Assembly: GCF_017115165.1 (NCBI RefSeq)
Contig: NZ_JABXKF010000054.1
Coordinates: forward strand, 1 to 50,268
DNA length: 50,268 nucleotides
Reading direction: 5' to 3'
From: Nostoc sp. LPT
GTDB taxonomy: Bacteria; Cyanobacteriota; Cyanobacteriia; Cyanobacteriales; Nostocaceae
The position numbers and the translations under genes were made by a program. Below, piece after piece: positions 32,473 through 41,033 of the stretch (the first letter of the stretch is position 1; the number at the start of each line of letters is the position of its first letter). The notes under the pieces are model-generated. The model had not been told where the DNA came from, ran no database searches, and worked only from the letters and a program-made list of their open reading frames with translations.

Positions 32473-33756
32473 GTGACTAGGACTAATTCAGACTTTCTTT
32501 CCTCCAGCGATCCGGCGATCGCGGAGTTAATCAACGACGAACTACAGCGTCAGCAAGATCATTTGGAGTTGATTGCTAGTGAAAACTTTACCTCCGCCGC
32601 TGTACTGGCGGCTCAAGGTTCGGTACTGACAAATAAATATGCTGAGGGTTTACCTGGTAAACGCTACTATGGCGGTTGTGAGTTTATTGACAAAATCGAG
32701 CAACTAGCGATCGACCGCGCTAAACAGATATTTGGTGCAGCTCATGCGAATGTACAACCTCATTCTGGTGCACAAGCCAATTTTGCAGTATTTCTATCGC
32801 TGCTGGAACCTGGGGACAAATTTATGGGGATGGATTTGTCTCATGGGGGACATCTCACCCACGGTTCCCCTGTAAATTTCTCAGGTAAGTGGTTCCAAGT
32901 TAGCCACTATGGTGTTAGTCAACAAACAGAACAACTTGACTATGACCAAATTCGGGAGCTGGCGCTGAGGGAGCGTCCTAAGCTCTTGATTTGTGGTTAT
33001 TCGGCTTATCCCCGTGTAATTGACTTTGAAAAGTTCCGTAGTATTGCTGATGAAATCGGCGCTTACTTACTTGCCGATATTGCTCACATTGCTGGTTTAG
33101 TTGCCACTGGTCTTCATCCCGATCCTATTCCTCACTGTCATGTAGTAACAACAACTACCCATAAGACTCTACGCGGCCCTAGAGGTGGTTTAATCTTGAC
33201 TGGCGATGCAGAATTAGGTAAAAAGCTAGATAAATCTGTTTTTCCTGGCAGCCAAGGCGGGCCATTGGAACACGTTATTGCTGCTAAGGCAGTAGCTTTT
33301 GGAGAAGCCCTCAAGCCTGAATTTAAAACTTATTCTGCTCAAGTGATTGAAAATGCTCGTGCTTTGGCCGAACAATTGCAAAATCGTGGTCTAAAGTTAG
33401 TATCTAACGGCACTGACAATCATTTAATCTTAGTAGATTTACGTTCTGTGAGTCTAACTGGTAAGCAGGCAGATCAGTTAGTCAGTACTGTGAATATTAC
33501 TGCTAACAAGAATACTATTCCCTTTGATCCGCAATCACCATTTGTTACCAGCGGTCTAAGGTTAGGTTCGCCAGCAATGACCACACGGGGCTTAGGAGTA
33601 GCAGAATTTACCGAGATTGCAAATATTATTAGCGATCGCCTGCTTTCTCCAGATTCCGAGGTAGTAACCCAAGATTGTCGGCAACGGGTAGCGGCATTGT
33701 GCGATCGCTTTCCCTTATATCCTCACTTAGAAATTCCTGTACCAGCCCTAGCATAA
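32473..33756 (+). CDS. glyA: Serine hydroxymethyltransferase
   Basis: A PLP enzyme that interconverts serine and glycine with tetrahydrofolate; it feeds one-carbon metabolism and photorespiration. 427 residues. Typical segments are [47 protein letters not shown] and the PLP lysine K231 in [14 protein letters not shown]. The start is GTG at 32473, with AAGGATA upstream at the right distance; MTRTNSDFL fits the family. It ends in a short-repeat spacer before cinA. Confidence 0.97.
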   Translation: MTRTNSDFLSSSDPAIAELINDELQRQQDHLELIASENFTSAAVLAAQGSVLTNKYAEGLPGKRYYGGCEFIDKIEQLAIDRAKQIFGAAHANVQPHSGAQANFAVFLSLLEPGDKFMGMDLSHGGHLTHGSPVNFSGKWFQVSHYGVSQQTEQLDYDQIRELALRERPKLLICGYSAYPRVIDFEKFRSIADEIGAYLLADIAHIAGLVATGLHPDPIPHCHVVTTTTHKTLRGPRGGLILTGDAELGKKLDKSVFPGSQGGPLEHVIAAKAVAFGEALKPEFKTYSAQVIENARALAEQLQNRGLKLVSNGTDNHLILVDLRSVSLTGKQADQLVSTVNITANKNTIPFDPQSPFVTSGLRLGSPAMTTRGLGVAEFTEIANIISDRLLSPDSEVVTQDCRQRVAALCDRFPLYPHLEIPVPALA

Positions 33757-33920
33757 TTGGGTATGGGGCATTGGGCATAGGGAAGAGACAAGGAAGACAA
33801 GGGAGAAGGGGGAGACAAGGAAAAAACTTGTTCAATAATTCTCCCTTGCCCCTTCATCTCCCCCTGCTCCCCCTACCTCCCCTGCTCCCTCATCCCCCAC
33901 TCCCTACTTCCCTTCCCCAA
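33757..33920. repeat. Short-repeat spacer between glyA and cinA
   Basis: Tracts of GGGCAT, GACAAGG and GGAGAAGGGGG units, followed by their inverse (CTCCCTTGCCCC, CTCCCCCTGCTCCCC). Same type as 5341-5505 and 47556-47628. The two halves can pair imperfectly. Confidence 0.75.
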
Positions 33921-33924
33921 TCCA

Positions 33925-35175
33925 ATGAGTGCAGAAATTATTTGTGTTGGTACTGAACTATTGCTAGGAGATATCCTCAACGGCAATGCTCAATTTTTGG
34001 CGCAACAATTAGCGCAACTAGGAATTCCCCACTACTATCAAACAGTGGTTGGGGATAATCCAGAACGCTTGAAGCAAGTTATAGAAATTGCTATTTCCAG
34101 AGCGCAAATTCTCATTTTCACTGGTGGACTCGGCCCCACACCAGACGATCTAACTTGCGAAACGATCGCCGATTTTTTTAAAGTCCCGTTGGTAGAACGT
34201 TCTGACATCATCGAAGACATAACCCAAAAATTCGCCCAACGTGGTCGGGTTATGTCACCAAGTAACCGCAAGCAGGCTTTAATTCCCCAGGGTGCAGAAA
34301 TTCTACCCAACCCCACTGGAACAGCACCCAGCATCATTTGGCAACCTCGTCCTGAAATCACAATTTTTACCTTTCCCGGTGTTCCCAGTGAAATGCACGC
34401 GATGTGGGAAGAAACAGCTGTGCCATTTCTCAAAAGTCAAGGTTGGGGTAAAGAAATTATTTACAGCCGGAGTTTAAAGTTTTGGGGTATTGGTGAATCT
34501 GCTTTAGCGGAAAAAGTTGCTTCCTATTTGAAGTTGCCAAATCCCACAGTAGCCCCTTATGCAGGTAAGGGGGAAGTAAGATTGCGAGTCTCTGCTAAAG
34601 CAACTTCAGAAGCGGCCGCAGAAACCTTAATTGCGCCCATTGAAAAACAACTAAAAGAAATTGCCGGACTGGATTTTTACGGTGTCAACAATGATACTCT
34701 TGCTTCCGTGATCGGTCAATTGTTGCAGGCATCAAAAGAAACGCTTTCGGTGGCAGAATCTTGCACTGGTGGCGGTTTAGGGCAAATGTTGACTGAGATT
34801 TCTGGGAGTTCTGATTACTTTTGGGGTGGCGTAATTTCTTATGACAATTCGGTGAAGGTTAGGCTGCTGGGGGTTAACCCAGAAGATTTAGATAAATTTG
34901 GGGCGGTAAGTGCTATTGTTGCAGAGCAAATGGCTGTTGGAGTCAAAACCCGCCTTGCAACAACTTGGGGACTGAGTATCACTGGAATTGCTGGACCAAC
35001 TGGAGGGACAGATACTAAGCCGGTGGGTTTAGTTTACGTTGGTTTAGCTGGGCCAAAGGATGAAGTGGCAAGTTTTGAGTATCAGTTTGGTACAGTGCGA
35101 GGTCGAGCTTTAATTCGTCATGTGAGTGCGAATGCAGCGTTGGATAATTTGCGGCGGAAGTTGTTGATGAGGTAA
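33925..35175 (+). CDS. cinA: CinA family protein (nicotinamide-nucleotide amidase / competence-damage inducible)
   Basis: 416 residues: an N-terminal MoaB/MogA-like domain (IICVGTELLLGDILNGN, FTGGLGPTPDDLT, FTFPGVPSEMHAMW) and a C-terminal CinA domain (SVAESCTGGGLGQMLTEISG, GGVISYDNSVKVRLLGV, TGIAGPTGGTDTKPVG). Family members hydrolyse NMN to NaMN or ADP-ribose derivatives. The ATG at 33925 gives MSAEIICVG, the standard start. Convergent with the small minus gene at 35236. Confidence 0.95.
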   Translation: MSAEIICVGTELLLGDILNGNAQFLAQQLAQLGIPHYYQTVVGDNPERLKQVIEIAISRAQILIFTGGLGPTPDDLTCETIADFFKVPLVERSDIIEDITQKFAQRGRVMSPSNRKQALIPQGAEILPNPTGTAPSIIWQPRPEITIFTFPGVPSEMHAMWEETAVPFLKSQGWGKEIIYSRSLKFWGIGESALAEKVASYLKLPNPTVAPYAGKGEVRLRVSAKATSEAAAETLIAPIEKQLKEIAGLDFYGVNNDTLASVIGQLLQASKETLSVAESCTGGGLGQMLTEISGSSDYFWGGVISYDNSVKVRLLGVNPEDLDKFGAVSAIVAEQMAVGVKTRLATTWGLSITGIAGPTGGTDTKPVGLVYVGLAGPKDEVASFEYQFGTVRGRALIRHVSANAALDNLRRKLLMR

Positions 35176-35235
35176 GTAACTTAAGAGTGCGCACTTTTTT
35201 AAAAGGCAAGTTAAATCAGAGCGATCGCTCTGTGT

Positions 35236-35475
35236 TCAGTCCAAGGTAACTTGTTTGACTGTGATACTCATCATTTCTCTATCCTCACTATTGGGTGCAA
35301 CTTGTGGCTTGCTCCAAGCTGTTACTTCGGCAAAGCCGAGACGATACAGCCAATAAATAATGCTGTTAATACCTCGACGGGAGCCAATTAGGAGAATTTT
35401 GACCTGTTCACGGTTGCGAAAAGATGAGGAAGGGTTGTTAGTGTCTGGTGTGTCAAAGATAAATTCTTCAGCCAT
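35236..35475 (-). CDS. Small conserved hypothetical protein
   Basis: 79 residues, with a central EQVKILLIGSRRGINSIIYW and LYRLGFAEVTAWSKP, then SITVKQVTLD. The N-terminal 20 residues are polar and probably flexible. It resembles short cyanobacterial proteins of unknown function that follow cinA or glyA, but no named family comes to mind. AAGG lies upstream of the ATG at 35475. The divergent inverted repeat at 35500-35556 starts 25 bases upstream of it, so it may be under the same control as the XRE genes. Confidence 0.7.
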   Translation of the reverse strand: MAEEFIFDTPDTNNPSSSFRNREQVKILLIGSRRGINSIIYWLYRLGFAEVTAWSKPQVAPNSEDREMMSITVKQVTLD

Positions 35476-35499
35476 TGAACTAAACCTTATTTTGAGATG

Positions 35500-35556
35500 A
35501 TGTACCTGATTGCGTACTAAAGTTTAGTCTACCTTATTGTACGCAATCAGGTACAT
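35500..35556. promoter_or_regulatory. Perfect 18-bp inverted repeat, probable operator of the XRE genes
   Basis: ATGTACCTGATTGCGTAC (35500-35517) and its exact reverse complement GTACGCAATCAGGTACAT (35539-35556) are separated by 21 bases. Each arm itself ends in GTAC at both sides (GTAC-N8-GTAC), so it may hold two half-sites. It lies between the divergent genes at 35475 and 35592, in the right place to regulate both. Confidence 0.8.
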
Positions 35557-35591
35557 TTACTTGCTTTGAATTCCCTGACAAAATCTAAGAA

Positions 35592-35822
35592 ATGGGAAAA
35601 GCAGGCAAAGCGCTCAAGCAAGTATTAGAAACTTACGAAATCAGCCAGAATCAGCTAGCTGTCGCAATGGGTATAGCAAGGTCTAGTATTAACGGTTGGG
35701 TAAAGGAGACTAGATCACCAACATCTGATGCAATATTAGAAATCCGCAGGGGTCTACAGAAAATTAACTCAGAAGCTGCTGAAGAATTTATCAGACTTTA
35801 CTTGAGTGAAGACGAGGCCTGA
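35592..35822 (+). CDS. XRE-family helix-turn-helix regulator 1
   Basis: 76 residues: a single HTH domain, MGKAGKALKQVLETYEISQN, then QLAVAMGIARSSINGWVKET and PTSDAILEIRRGLQKI. It is short, with no extra domain, as in Cro/C-type controllers of plasmids, phages, TA or restriction systems. It is a tandem paralogue of the next gene (GKAG-x-ALKQVL-x-TY-x-ISQN shared). The ATG is 36 bases after the 18-bp inverted repeat, which is the likely binding site. Confidence 0.88.
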   Translation: MGKAGKALKQVLETYEISQNQLAVAMGIARSSINGWVKETRSPTSDAILEIRRGLQKINSEAAEEFIRLYLSEDEA

Positions 35823-35828
35823 AGAGGC

Positions 35829-36092
35829 ATGGGAAAGGCAGGTGAAGCACTCAAGCAGGTTTTGGCAACCTACGGCATTAGCCAGAACAAATTGGCGGTG
35901 ACAATAGGTATCCGTCGGTGGGATGTTGACCGTTGGGTACACGGGTTAACTGACCCCACTGGCGAGACAATAGTCGAGATTGCTAAAGCGCTTAGAGGAC
36001 TTAACTCAGATGCTGCTCTTGAATTTGTCAAGCTCTATCTGGGAGATATAGTTCATGGTAGGGAAGACCCACAGAATTTGGAGGAAGATTAG
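35829..36092 (+). CDS. XRE-family helix-turn-helix regulator 2
   Basis: 87 residues, clearly a duplicate of the previous gene: MGKAGEALKQVLATYGISQN, then KLAVTIGIRRWDVDRWVHGL and PTGETIVEIAKALRGLNSDAAL. The recognition helix differs (RRWDVDRW versus ARSSINGW), so it may bind another sequence. It begins six bases after the stop of the first copy with GAGG close to the ATG, so both are co-transcribed. It precedes the nuclease-like gene by 40 bases, suggesting one operon. Confidence 0.87.
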   Translation: MGKAGEALKQVLATYGISQNKLAVTIGIRRWDVDRWVHGLTDPTGETIVEIAKALRGLNSDAALEFVKLYLGDIVHGREDPQNLEED

Positions 36093-36132
36093 TAAATAGA
36101 GAAGTCAGACAAAATAGTTTAATCATACAGCT

Positions 36133-36747
36133 ATGAGCAAAATTCCCATCCTGCAACCAAATCACTCATACACTTTCAGAAGCTATTTTGAGATGTCATT
36201 CGAGCCAGAAGATATACTGGCTGAATTTGGCTATTCTTTAAAACGTTCCTCTCTCAATCTACAAAAATCCAGCATTGAATTAGACAGACTCGCAAATCTA
36301 AAATCTAGGATTGAGGAGAGTTTGCCATATATTAGTTTGACTAGTGAGGCAGCCCGCAGAGAGTTACTAATTGCCCCAATTTTATTGGATGTTGTTCATT
36401 ACACTCATGCCCAACTTAGAATTGAATATCCTTTAATTGTTACAGAACAATTAAAAGGTTCCCTTGATTATTATCTTCATGCAGACCATAAACTCTTGGT
36501 TGTGGAAGCTAAAAATGCTGATTTGGCAAGGGGCTTTACCCAGCTTGCTGTAGAACTGATTGCTATTGATACCTGGACTGACTCTCAAGAGCCAAATTTA
36601 CAGGGGGCTGTTTCTACAGGGGATATTTGGCAATTTGCTCTATTGAATCGAGAAAGTAAACAAATAACTCAAGACCTGAATTTATATCGTGTTCCTGCTG
36701 ACATAGAGGACTTACTTCGTATTTTGGTGGCGATACTAGGTGATTGA
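36133..36747 (+). CDS. PD-(D/E)XK nuclease-fold protein
   Basis: 204 residues. The core SLDYYLHADHKLLVVEAKNA has the catalytic pattern: Asp112, then Glu125-Ala-Lys127 on the next strand, and a Gln in GFTQLAVEL (Gln137), the D-(x)n-E-x-K plus Q arrangement of restriction-type nucleases. Glu77 in ARREL could complete the site. The opening LQPNHSYTFRSYFEM matches a widespread cyanobacterial family I know only as hypothetical. Located after two XRE genes and before hicAB. Role in DNA restriction or repair is inference. Confidence 0.78.
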   Translation: MSKIPILQPNHSYTFRSYFEMSFEPEDILAEFGYSLKRSSLNLQKSSIELDRLANLKSRIEESLPYISLTSEAARRELLIAPILLDVVHYTHAQLRIEYPLIVTEQLKGSLDYYLHADHKLLVVEAKNADLARGFTQLAVELIAIDTWTDSQEPNLQGAVSTGDIWQFALLNRESKQITQDLNLYRVPADIEDLLRILVAILGD

Positions 36748-36821
36748 AAAAGATGGCGATGTATGATGACAAGTTGCTTTGCGTCTAAGCGCTTTTGATT
36801 TTGTGATTATAAAGTGTATAA

Positions 36822-37079
36822 ATGTCGAAAAAACGGAAATTGCTAGAGAAAGTTCTTTCTGGTTCTAAGAATATTCAATTTAATGAACTGGTGATTTTGG
36901 TTGAGGCGTTTGGATTTTATTTATCACGGGTTAATAGCAGTCACCACATATTTACTCATCCAGATATTTCTGAGCTTGTTAATCTGCAAAATCAAAAGGG
37001 CGAAGCTGTTCCTTATCAAGTCCGTCAATTTGTGATTTTGGTTGAAGAATATGCACTCACTTTGGAGGATGAAGGATGA
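36822..37079 (+). CDS. hicA: HicA-family mRNA interferase toxin
   Basis: 85 residues; a double-stranded-RNA-binding-like fold. The motif NSSHHIFTHP with His41/His42 corresponds to the catalytic histidine strand of HicA (G-S-H-x-x-x-x-H type). LLEKVLSGSKNIQFNELVIL and VRQFVILVEEYAL are the flanking helices. The stop codon overlaps the hicB start by four bases (ATGA), a normal hicAB arrangement. Family toxins cleave mRNA and tmRNA when free of HicB. Confidence 0.85.
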   Translation: MSKKRKLLEKVLSGSKNIQFNELVILVEAFGFYLSRVNSSHHIFTHPDISELVNLQNQKGEAVPYQVRQFVILVEEYALTLEDEG

Positions 37080-37297
37080 AAAACTATCACATTAATATCT
37101 TCTACAGTCAAGAAGATGAGGGCTATATTGCTGATATTCCTGATTTGAAATACTGTTCAGCGTTTGGTTCAACAGAAGAAGAAGCACTTCATGAAGTTTT
37201 GAAAGCGAAAGAAGCATGGTTAGATGCTGCGAAAAAGGAGGGAAAACTAATTCCTGAACCGAGATATCGTCCTGGAATTTATCAGATAGCCTCATGA
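37076..37297 (+). CDS. hicB: HicB-family antitoxin
   Basis: 73 residues with the partial RNase H-like fold of HicB: YHINIFYSQEDEGYIADIPD, then LKYCSAFGSTEEEALHEVLK and AKEAWLDAAKKEGKLIPEPR. The C-terminal DNA-binding domain found in long HicBs is absent, so operon control must come from the toxin-antitoxin complex or from the XRE proteins upstream. Translationally coupled to hicA. Confidence 0.87.
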   Translation: MKNYHINIFYSQEDEGYIADIPDLKYCSAFGSTEEEALHEVLKAKEAWLDAAKKEGKLIPEPRYRPGIYQIAS

Positions 37298-37309
37298 TTA
37301 GCAGAGAGG

Positions 37310-37439
37310 CTTTAATTATTTCACCTTGAGATTTATATATTTCAACAGCTTTATGGCAATCTTTTAATGCTGCTTGTATGTCTCCTAAAGAAAAATGGGT
37401 AGACCTTTTAAAGTTGTAATATTTAATACATTCTTTCAT
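37310..37439 (-). pseudogene. Decayed TPR protein fragment
   Basis: Read on the minus strand from 37439, a short piece keeps clear TPR text: HFSLGDIQAALKDCHKAVEI, then YKSQGEIIKASLLI. The rest of the open frame (down to 37092) is antisense to hicB and has no TPR character. No start region with coding character is visible further upstream. It is most simply a leftover of a TPR gene interrupted or replaced when hicAB came in. Confidence 0.5.
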
Positions 37440-37553
37440 AAACCATCAGCTATCCTATGCCTACCCATCAGCACAATTAATCACGGGATCGCTTGCTGTA
37501 TTCTTCACGATTTGTTACAAAAGTACAAAGAACTTCTAGAGACCCAAAACCAC

Positions 37554-38348
37554 ATGTTCGGCGGACTTACTGGTTTACAAGATCCTAAAGGCACAGATTG
37601 GGGAGAGCGGATGCTCAACACGGTCGCCAGCCAAACGATTCGCCACCTGTTTAGCATGAGCGAGTCAGTAGAAGTCTTTGTGCGCTGCTATCCCTCCAGC
37701 AAGCTCTTGCAAGGCAGCATTGATAGCTTCAAAATGAGCGGTCGTGGCTTGGTAATTCGGAAAGATTTCGCGGTAGAGGAGATGTCATTTGAAACGGATG
37801 CGGTTGCCATTGACTTCGGCTCGGTTTTAAGTGGCAAACTCAGTCTGAAGCAACCCACTCAAGCGATCGCTCAAGTCATATTATCAGAAGCAGGCATAAA
37901 CCAAGCCTTTAATGCAGAACTGGTGAAAAAGCGCCTGCTTAACCTCACCCTACCATCACTGACAGCATTATCTGGCGGTGAACCAGTCTCCTTTACAGAT
38001 GTTCAGGTACAGCTATTACCTGAAAATCGCTTACAGCTTGTAGCAAAAGCAGATTTAAACAATGGCGAACTTGTACCCCTGAGCATGATCCTAACTATAG
38101 GCATTGAAAGGCGGCGGCGAGTTTCTTTCAAAGATCCAAAAATCGAACTTGACCAAGTACCAGAAGCACAACGCGAAATCTCGCAAACCTTGAGCGTGGC
38201 GCTAGCAGAAATTTTAGATAATATGGTTGATCTCGATCGTTTTGACCTTGATGGAGTGAAAATGCGGCTCAACCGATTAGAAACTGAAGGTCAAAAACTT
38301 ATTTTCAGTGGATATGCTGAAATTGAACGTATTCCAAATAGCGCTTAA
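37554..38348 (+). CDS. DUF2993 (LmeA-like phospholipid-binding) protein
   Basis: 264 residues from ATG 37554. The frame is open back to 37395, but the family-like text starts at MFGGLTGLQDPKGTDWGERM. The segments VASQTIRHLFSMSESVEVFV, SFKMSGRGLVIRKDFAVEEM and IERRRRVSFKDPKIELDQVP are those of cyanobacterial DUF2993 proteins, which have a lipid-binding beta-barrel of the TULIP-like type. No signal peptide is seen, so it is probably cytosolic or peripheral. A terminator follows. Confidence 0.85.
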   Translation: MFGGLTGLQDPKGTDWGERMLNTVASQTIRHLFSMSESVEVFVRCYPSSKLLQGSIDSFKMSGRGLVIRKDFAVEEMSFETDAVAIDFGSVLSGKLSLKQPTQAIAQVILSEAGINQAFNAELVKKRLLNLTLPSLTALSGGEPVSFTDVQVQLLPENRLQLVAKADLNNGELVPLSMILTIGIERRRRVSFKDPKIELDQVPEAQREISQTLSVALAEILDNMVDLDRFDLDGVKMRLNRLETEGQKLIFSGYAEIERIPNSA

Positions 38349-38396
38349 TGCAATATTACACGCAAATAATCAAAGTAAAGTGAAACTTTAAACAAA

Positions 38397-38440
38397 TTAA
38401 ACTACCGCCTAGATGATTCTAGACGGTAGTTTAATTTTTA
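38397..38440 (+). terminator. Terminator of the DUF2993 gene
   Basis: A 17-bp stem (38397-38413 with 38418-38434, one mismatch, core CTACCG/CGGTAG) with a 4-base loop, followed by TTTTTA. It lies between convergent genes. Confidence 0.75.
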
Positions 38441-38510
38441 GGTTTTGAAGGGAGTTAGGAGTTATTAATTACTAGGTTGTAATTAATTTTTATTATCATT
38501 CTTAACTCCT

Positions 38511-38538
38511 GTACAGACGCGATTAATCGCGTCTCTAC
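38511..38538. repeat. Dispersed GATTAATC-centred palindrome, copy 2
   Basis: AGACGCGATTAATCGCGTCT (38515-38534) is a perfect 20-bp palindrome, flanked by GTAC and CTAC as in copy 1 at 32353. It sits three bases from the stop of the UDP-glucose dehydrogenase gene and could help end that transcript. Confidence 0.8.
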
Positions 38539-38541
38539 TTT

Positions 38542-39933
38542 TTATCTTCCCACACCTACATATTGGAATCCAGCGCGTATCATTGCTTCGGGGTCGAGGA
38601 AGTTACGACCGTCGATGATAACGGGGTGGGCCATCAATTTTGCCATCTTTACATAGTCGAGAGTGCTGAACTGCTGCCATTCGGTGACAAGTACTAAGGC
38701 ATCACAGCCGTCAGCGAGTCTTTCGGCATCGGTTTCTACTAGCACGCCAGAAAGCCCATGACGTAGACCTGTTTGGGAAACAATGGGGTCATAGGCTTTT
38801 ACTTTGGCTCCCAGTCGGTTTAGCTGCTCAATTAGGTTGAGTGCTGGGGCGTCACGCAAATCGTCGGTATCGGGCTTGAAGGTCAGTCCGAGTAGTCCGA
38901 CTGTTTTGCCTTTAAGAATTTTCAGAACTTGTTGGAGTTTTTCCAAAGCAATCAATCGCTGGCGTTCGTTGACACTGACAGCAGATTTCAGTAGCTGGGC
39001 TTCATAACCATAGTCATCAGCGGTGTGAATCAGTGCGGAGACATCTTTGGGGAAACAAGAACCACCCCAACCAATACCAGCTTGTAAAAACTTGTTACCA
39101 ATGCGAGAATCTAGACCGATACCTCTGGCTACTTGAGTAACATCAGCACCGACGCGATCGCAAATATTAGCAACTTCGTTAATAAAACTAATCTTAGTGG
39201 CTAAAAAGGCATTAGCGGCGTATTTAATCATCTCCGCCGAACTAAGGTCTGTTGCCAAAATTGGCACAGGAGGTAGAGATTGATCGGCAGCGAACTTGCG
39301 TTCTACAATTGGGGCATACAGTTGTTGCATCAATGCTACTGCTCTTTGACTATTGCCCCCTAATACAATGCGATCGGGGTTGAAGGTGTCGTAAACTGCT
39401 GAACCTTCTCGCAAAAACTCTGGATTGCTGACTACATCAAATTCGGCTGCAAACTCAGATAATTTATCATCACTCGGCACTCCACCTGCGGGTATGAGTG
39501 TTTTCTGCCGCTCTGCAACACCATCCAGAATAAGCATCCGCACCCAGTCACCTGAGCCAATGGGTACTGTAGATTTATTTACTATGACTTTATAACCACC
39601 GTTGAGATTTTCCCCAATCCCACGGGCTACAGCTTCAACATAACGAGTATCACTTTCACCAGTGGGTAAAGGTGGCGTTCCCACAGCAATAAACAGAATT
39701 TCTCCATGAGAAACTCCAGCAGCAAGATCGCTAGTAAAATGAATCTTCTCTGCTTGAATGGCTGACTGCATAATTTCTGAGAGTCCCGGCTCAAAAATTG
39801 GAGACTGCCCAGACTTCATTAACTTAACTTTTTCTTCGTTGTTGTCTACGCAAATTACATCATGCCCAATATGAGCCAAGCAAGCACCTGTAACTAAACC
39901 AACGTAACCAGTACCAATAACGCAAACACGCAT
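38542..39933 (-). CDS. UDP-glucose 6-dehydrogenase
   Basis: Oxidises UDP-glucose to UDP-glucuronate with two NAD+. 463 residues. The Rossmann start is MRVCVIGTGYVGLVTGACLA; the catalytic Cys is residue 293 in GWGGSCFPKDV; VSNPEFLREGSAV, LATDLSSAEMIKYAANAF and LGLTFKPDTDDLRDAP are also diagnostic. Downstream of and on the same strand as the UDP-glucuronate decarboxylase gene (150 bases apart), so the pair makes UDP-xylose from UDP-glucose for polysaccharides. The ATG at 39933 is well placed. Confidence 0.95.
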   Translation of the reverse strand: MRVCVIGTGYVGLVTGACLAHIGHDVICVDNNEEKVKLMKSGQSPIFEPGLSEIMQSAIQAEKIHFTSDLAAGVSHGEILFIAVGTPPLPTGESDTRYVEAVARGIGENLNGGYKVIVNKSTVPIGSGDWVRMLILDGVAERQKTLIPAGGVPSDDKLSEFAAEFDVVSNPEFLREGSAVYDTFNPDRIVLGGNSQRAVALMQQLYAPIVERKFAADQSLPPVPILATDLSSAEMIKYAANAFLATKISFINEVANICDRVGADVTQVARGIGLDSRIGNKFLQAGIGWGGSCFPKDVSALIHTADDYGYEAQLLKSAVSVNERQRLIALEKLQQVLKILKGKTVGLLGLTFKPDTDDLRDAPALNLIEQLNRLGAKVKAYDPIVSQTGLRHGLSGVLVETDAERLADGCDALVLVTEWQQFSTLDYVKMAKLMAHPVIIDGRNFLDPEAMIRAGFQYVGVGR

Positions 39934-40082
39934 TTATTTAACTCCTCACTTTTTTGGGGTTAATTTTCAAAAAGAAGTTCTCAATTTTACACTTACACAC
40001 TTAAGAAAACTCAGTAACTAACATAGACTAGCTACCAATCGGATTAGCCTGGATGAAAATTTAGAGCGACGTTAGAGGCCAC

Positions 40083-41033
40083 TCAGCTGGTTGAATTATT
40101 GGCATCGCTTTGAATGCGATCGCGAAAATCTTCTATTGTTAGTTTTAAACCCTCTTGCAGAGGAATGGTAGGTTCCCAATTTAACCAAGTTTTTGCCTTT
40201 GTGATATCAGGCTGGCGACGTCGAGGATCGTCCGAAGGTAGTGCCTCGAACTTAATCTGCGCGTCTGGATTGATCATATTTTGCACAGTTTGTGCCAATT
40301 GTAAAATAGTGTATTCACCAGGATTACCCAGGTTGACTGGGCCAATGTAGTCGCTATTCATTAGGCGGATGAATCCTTCTACCAAATCAGAAACGTAGCA
40401 GAAACTACGAGTTTGCGAACCATCACCGTACACAGTTAAAGGATTACCCTGCAAGGCTTGAACTATAAAGTTGCTCACTACCCGACCATCATTTTCTAAC
40501 ATTCTCGGCCCGTAGGTGTTGAATATCCGAACAACTCGAATATCAACTTTATTTTGCCTGTAGTAATCAAATGCTAGAGTCTCAGCAATTCTTTTACCTT
40601 CGTCGTAGCATGAACGTATTCCAATGGGATTGACGCTACCTCTATACTCTTCAGTTTGGGGATGAACTTCTGGATCTCCGTATACTTCACTAGTGGAAGC
40701 TAAGAAAAACCTCGCTCTCACACGTTTAGCTAGCCCCAACATATTCAGTGTTCCCATCACGTTAGTTTTAACGGTTTTAACTGGGTTGTACTGGTAATGT
40801 ACTGGTGAAGCCGGACAAGCTAAATGATAAATTTGATCGACTTCTAACCGAATTGGTTCGGTAATATCGTGGCGGATCAATTCAAAGTACGGATGGCCTA
40901 ACCATTTTAGAATGTTGCGTTTATGACCAGTGTAAAAATTATCCAAGCATATTAATTCATGCCCAGCAGTCATTAGTCGGTCGATGAGATGGGAACCAAT
41001 AAACCCAGCACCGCCCGTAACCAAAATTCTCAT
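40083..41033 (-). CDS. UDP-glucuronate decarboxylase (UDP-xylose synthase)
   Basis: 316 residues of the extended short-chain dehydrogenase family. NAD-binding GGAGFIGSH is at residues 7-15; the catalytic Tyr143 and Lys147 are in SCYDEGKR; the Ser/Thr is in [10 protein letters not shown]. The sequence [16 protein letters not shown] is specific for UXS-type enzymes, as is [17 protein letters not shown]. It produces UDP-xylose, used in exopolysaccharide or glycan synthesis. It is the first gene of the pair with the UDP-glucose dehydrogenase. Confidence 0.95.
   Translation of the reverse strand: MRILVTGGAGFIGSHLIDRLMTAGHELICLDNFYTGHKRNILKWLGHPYFELIRHDITEPIRLEVDQIYHLACPASPVHYQYNPVKTVKTNVMGTLNMLGLAKRVRARFFLASTSEVYGDPEVHPQTEEYRGSVNPIGIRSCYDEGKRIAETLAFDYYRQNKVDIRVVRIFNTYGPRMLENDGRVVSNFIVQALQGNPLTVYGDGSQTRSFCYVSDLVEGFIRLMNSDYIGPVNLGNPGEYTILQLAQTVQNMINPDAQIKFEALPSDDPRRRQPDITKAKTWLNWEPTIPLQEGLKLTIEDFRDRIQSDANNSTS

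Noticed and set aside
33675..33956. 93-codon plus frame across glyA end and the repeat spacer
   Set aside because: Its sequence comes from antisense-type frame in glyA and G/C-rich repeats.
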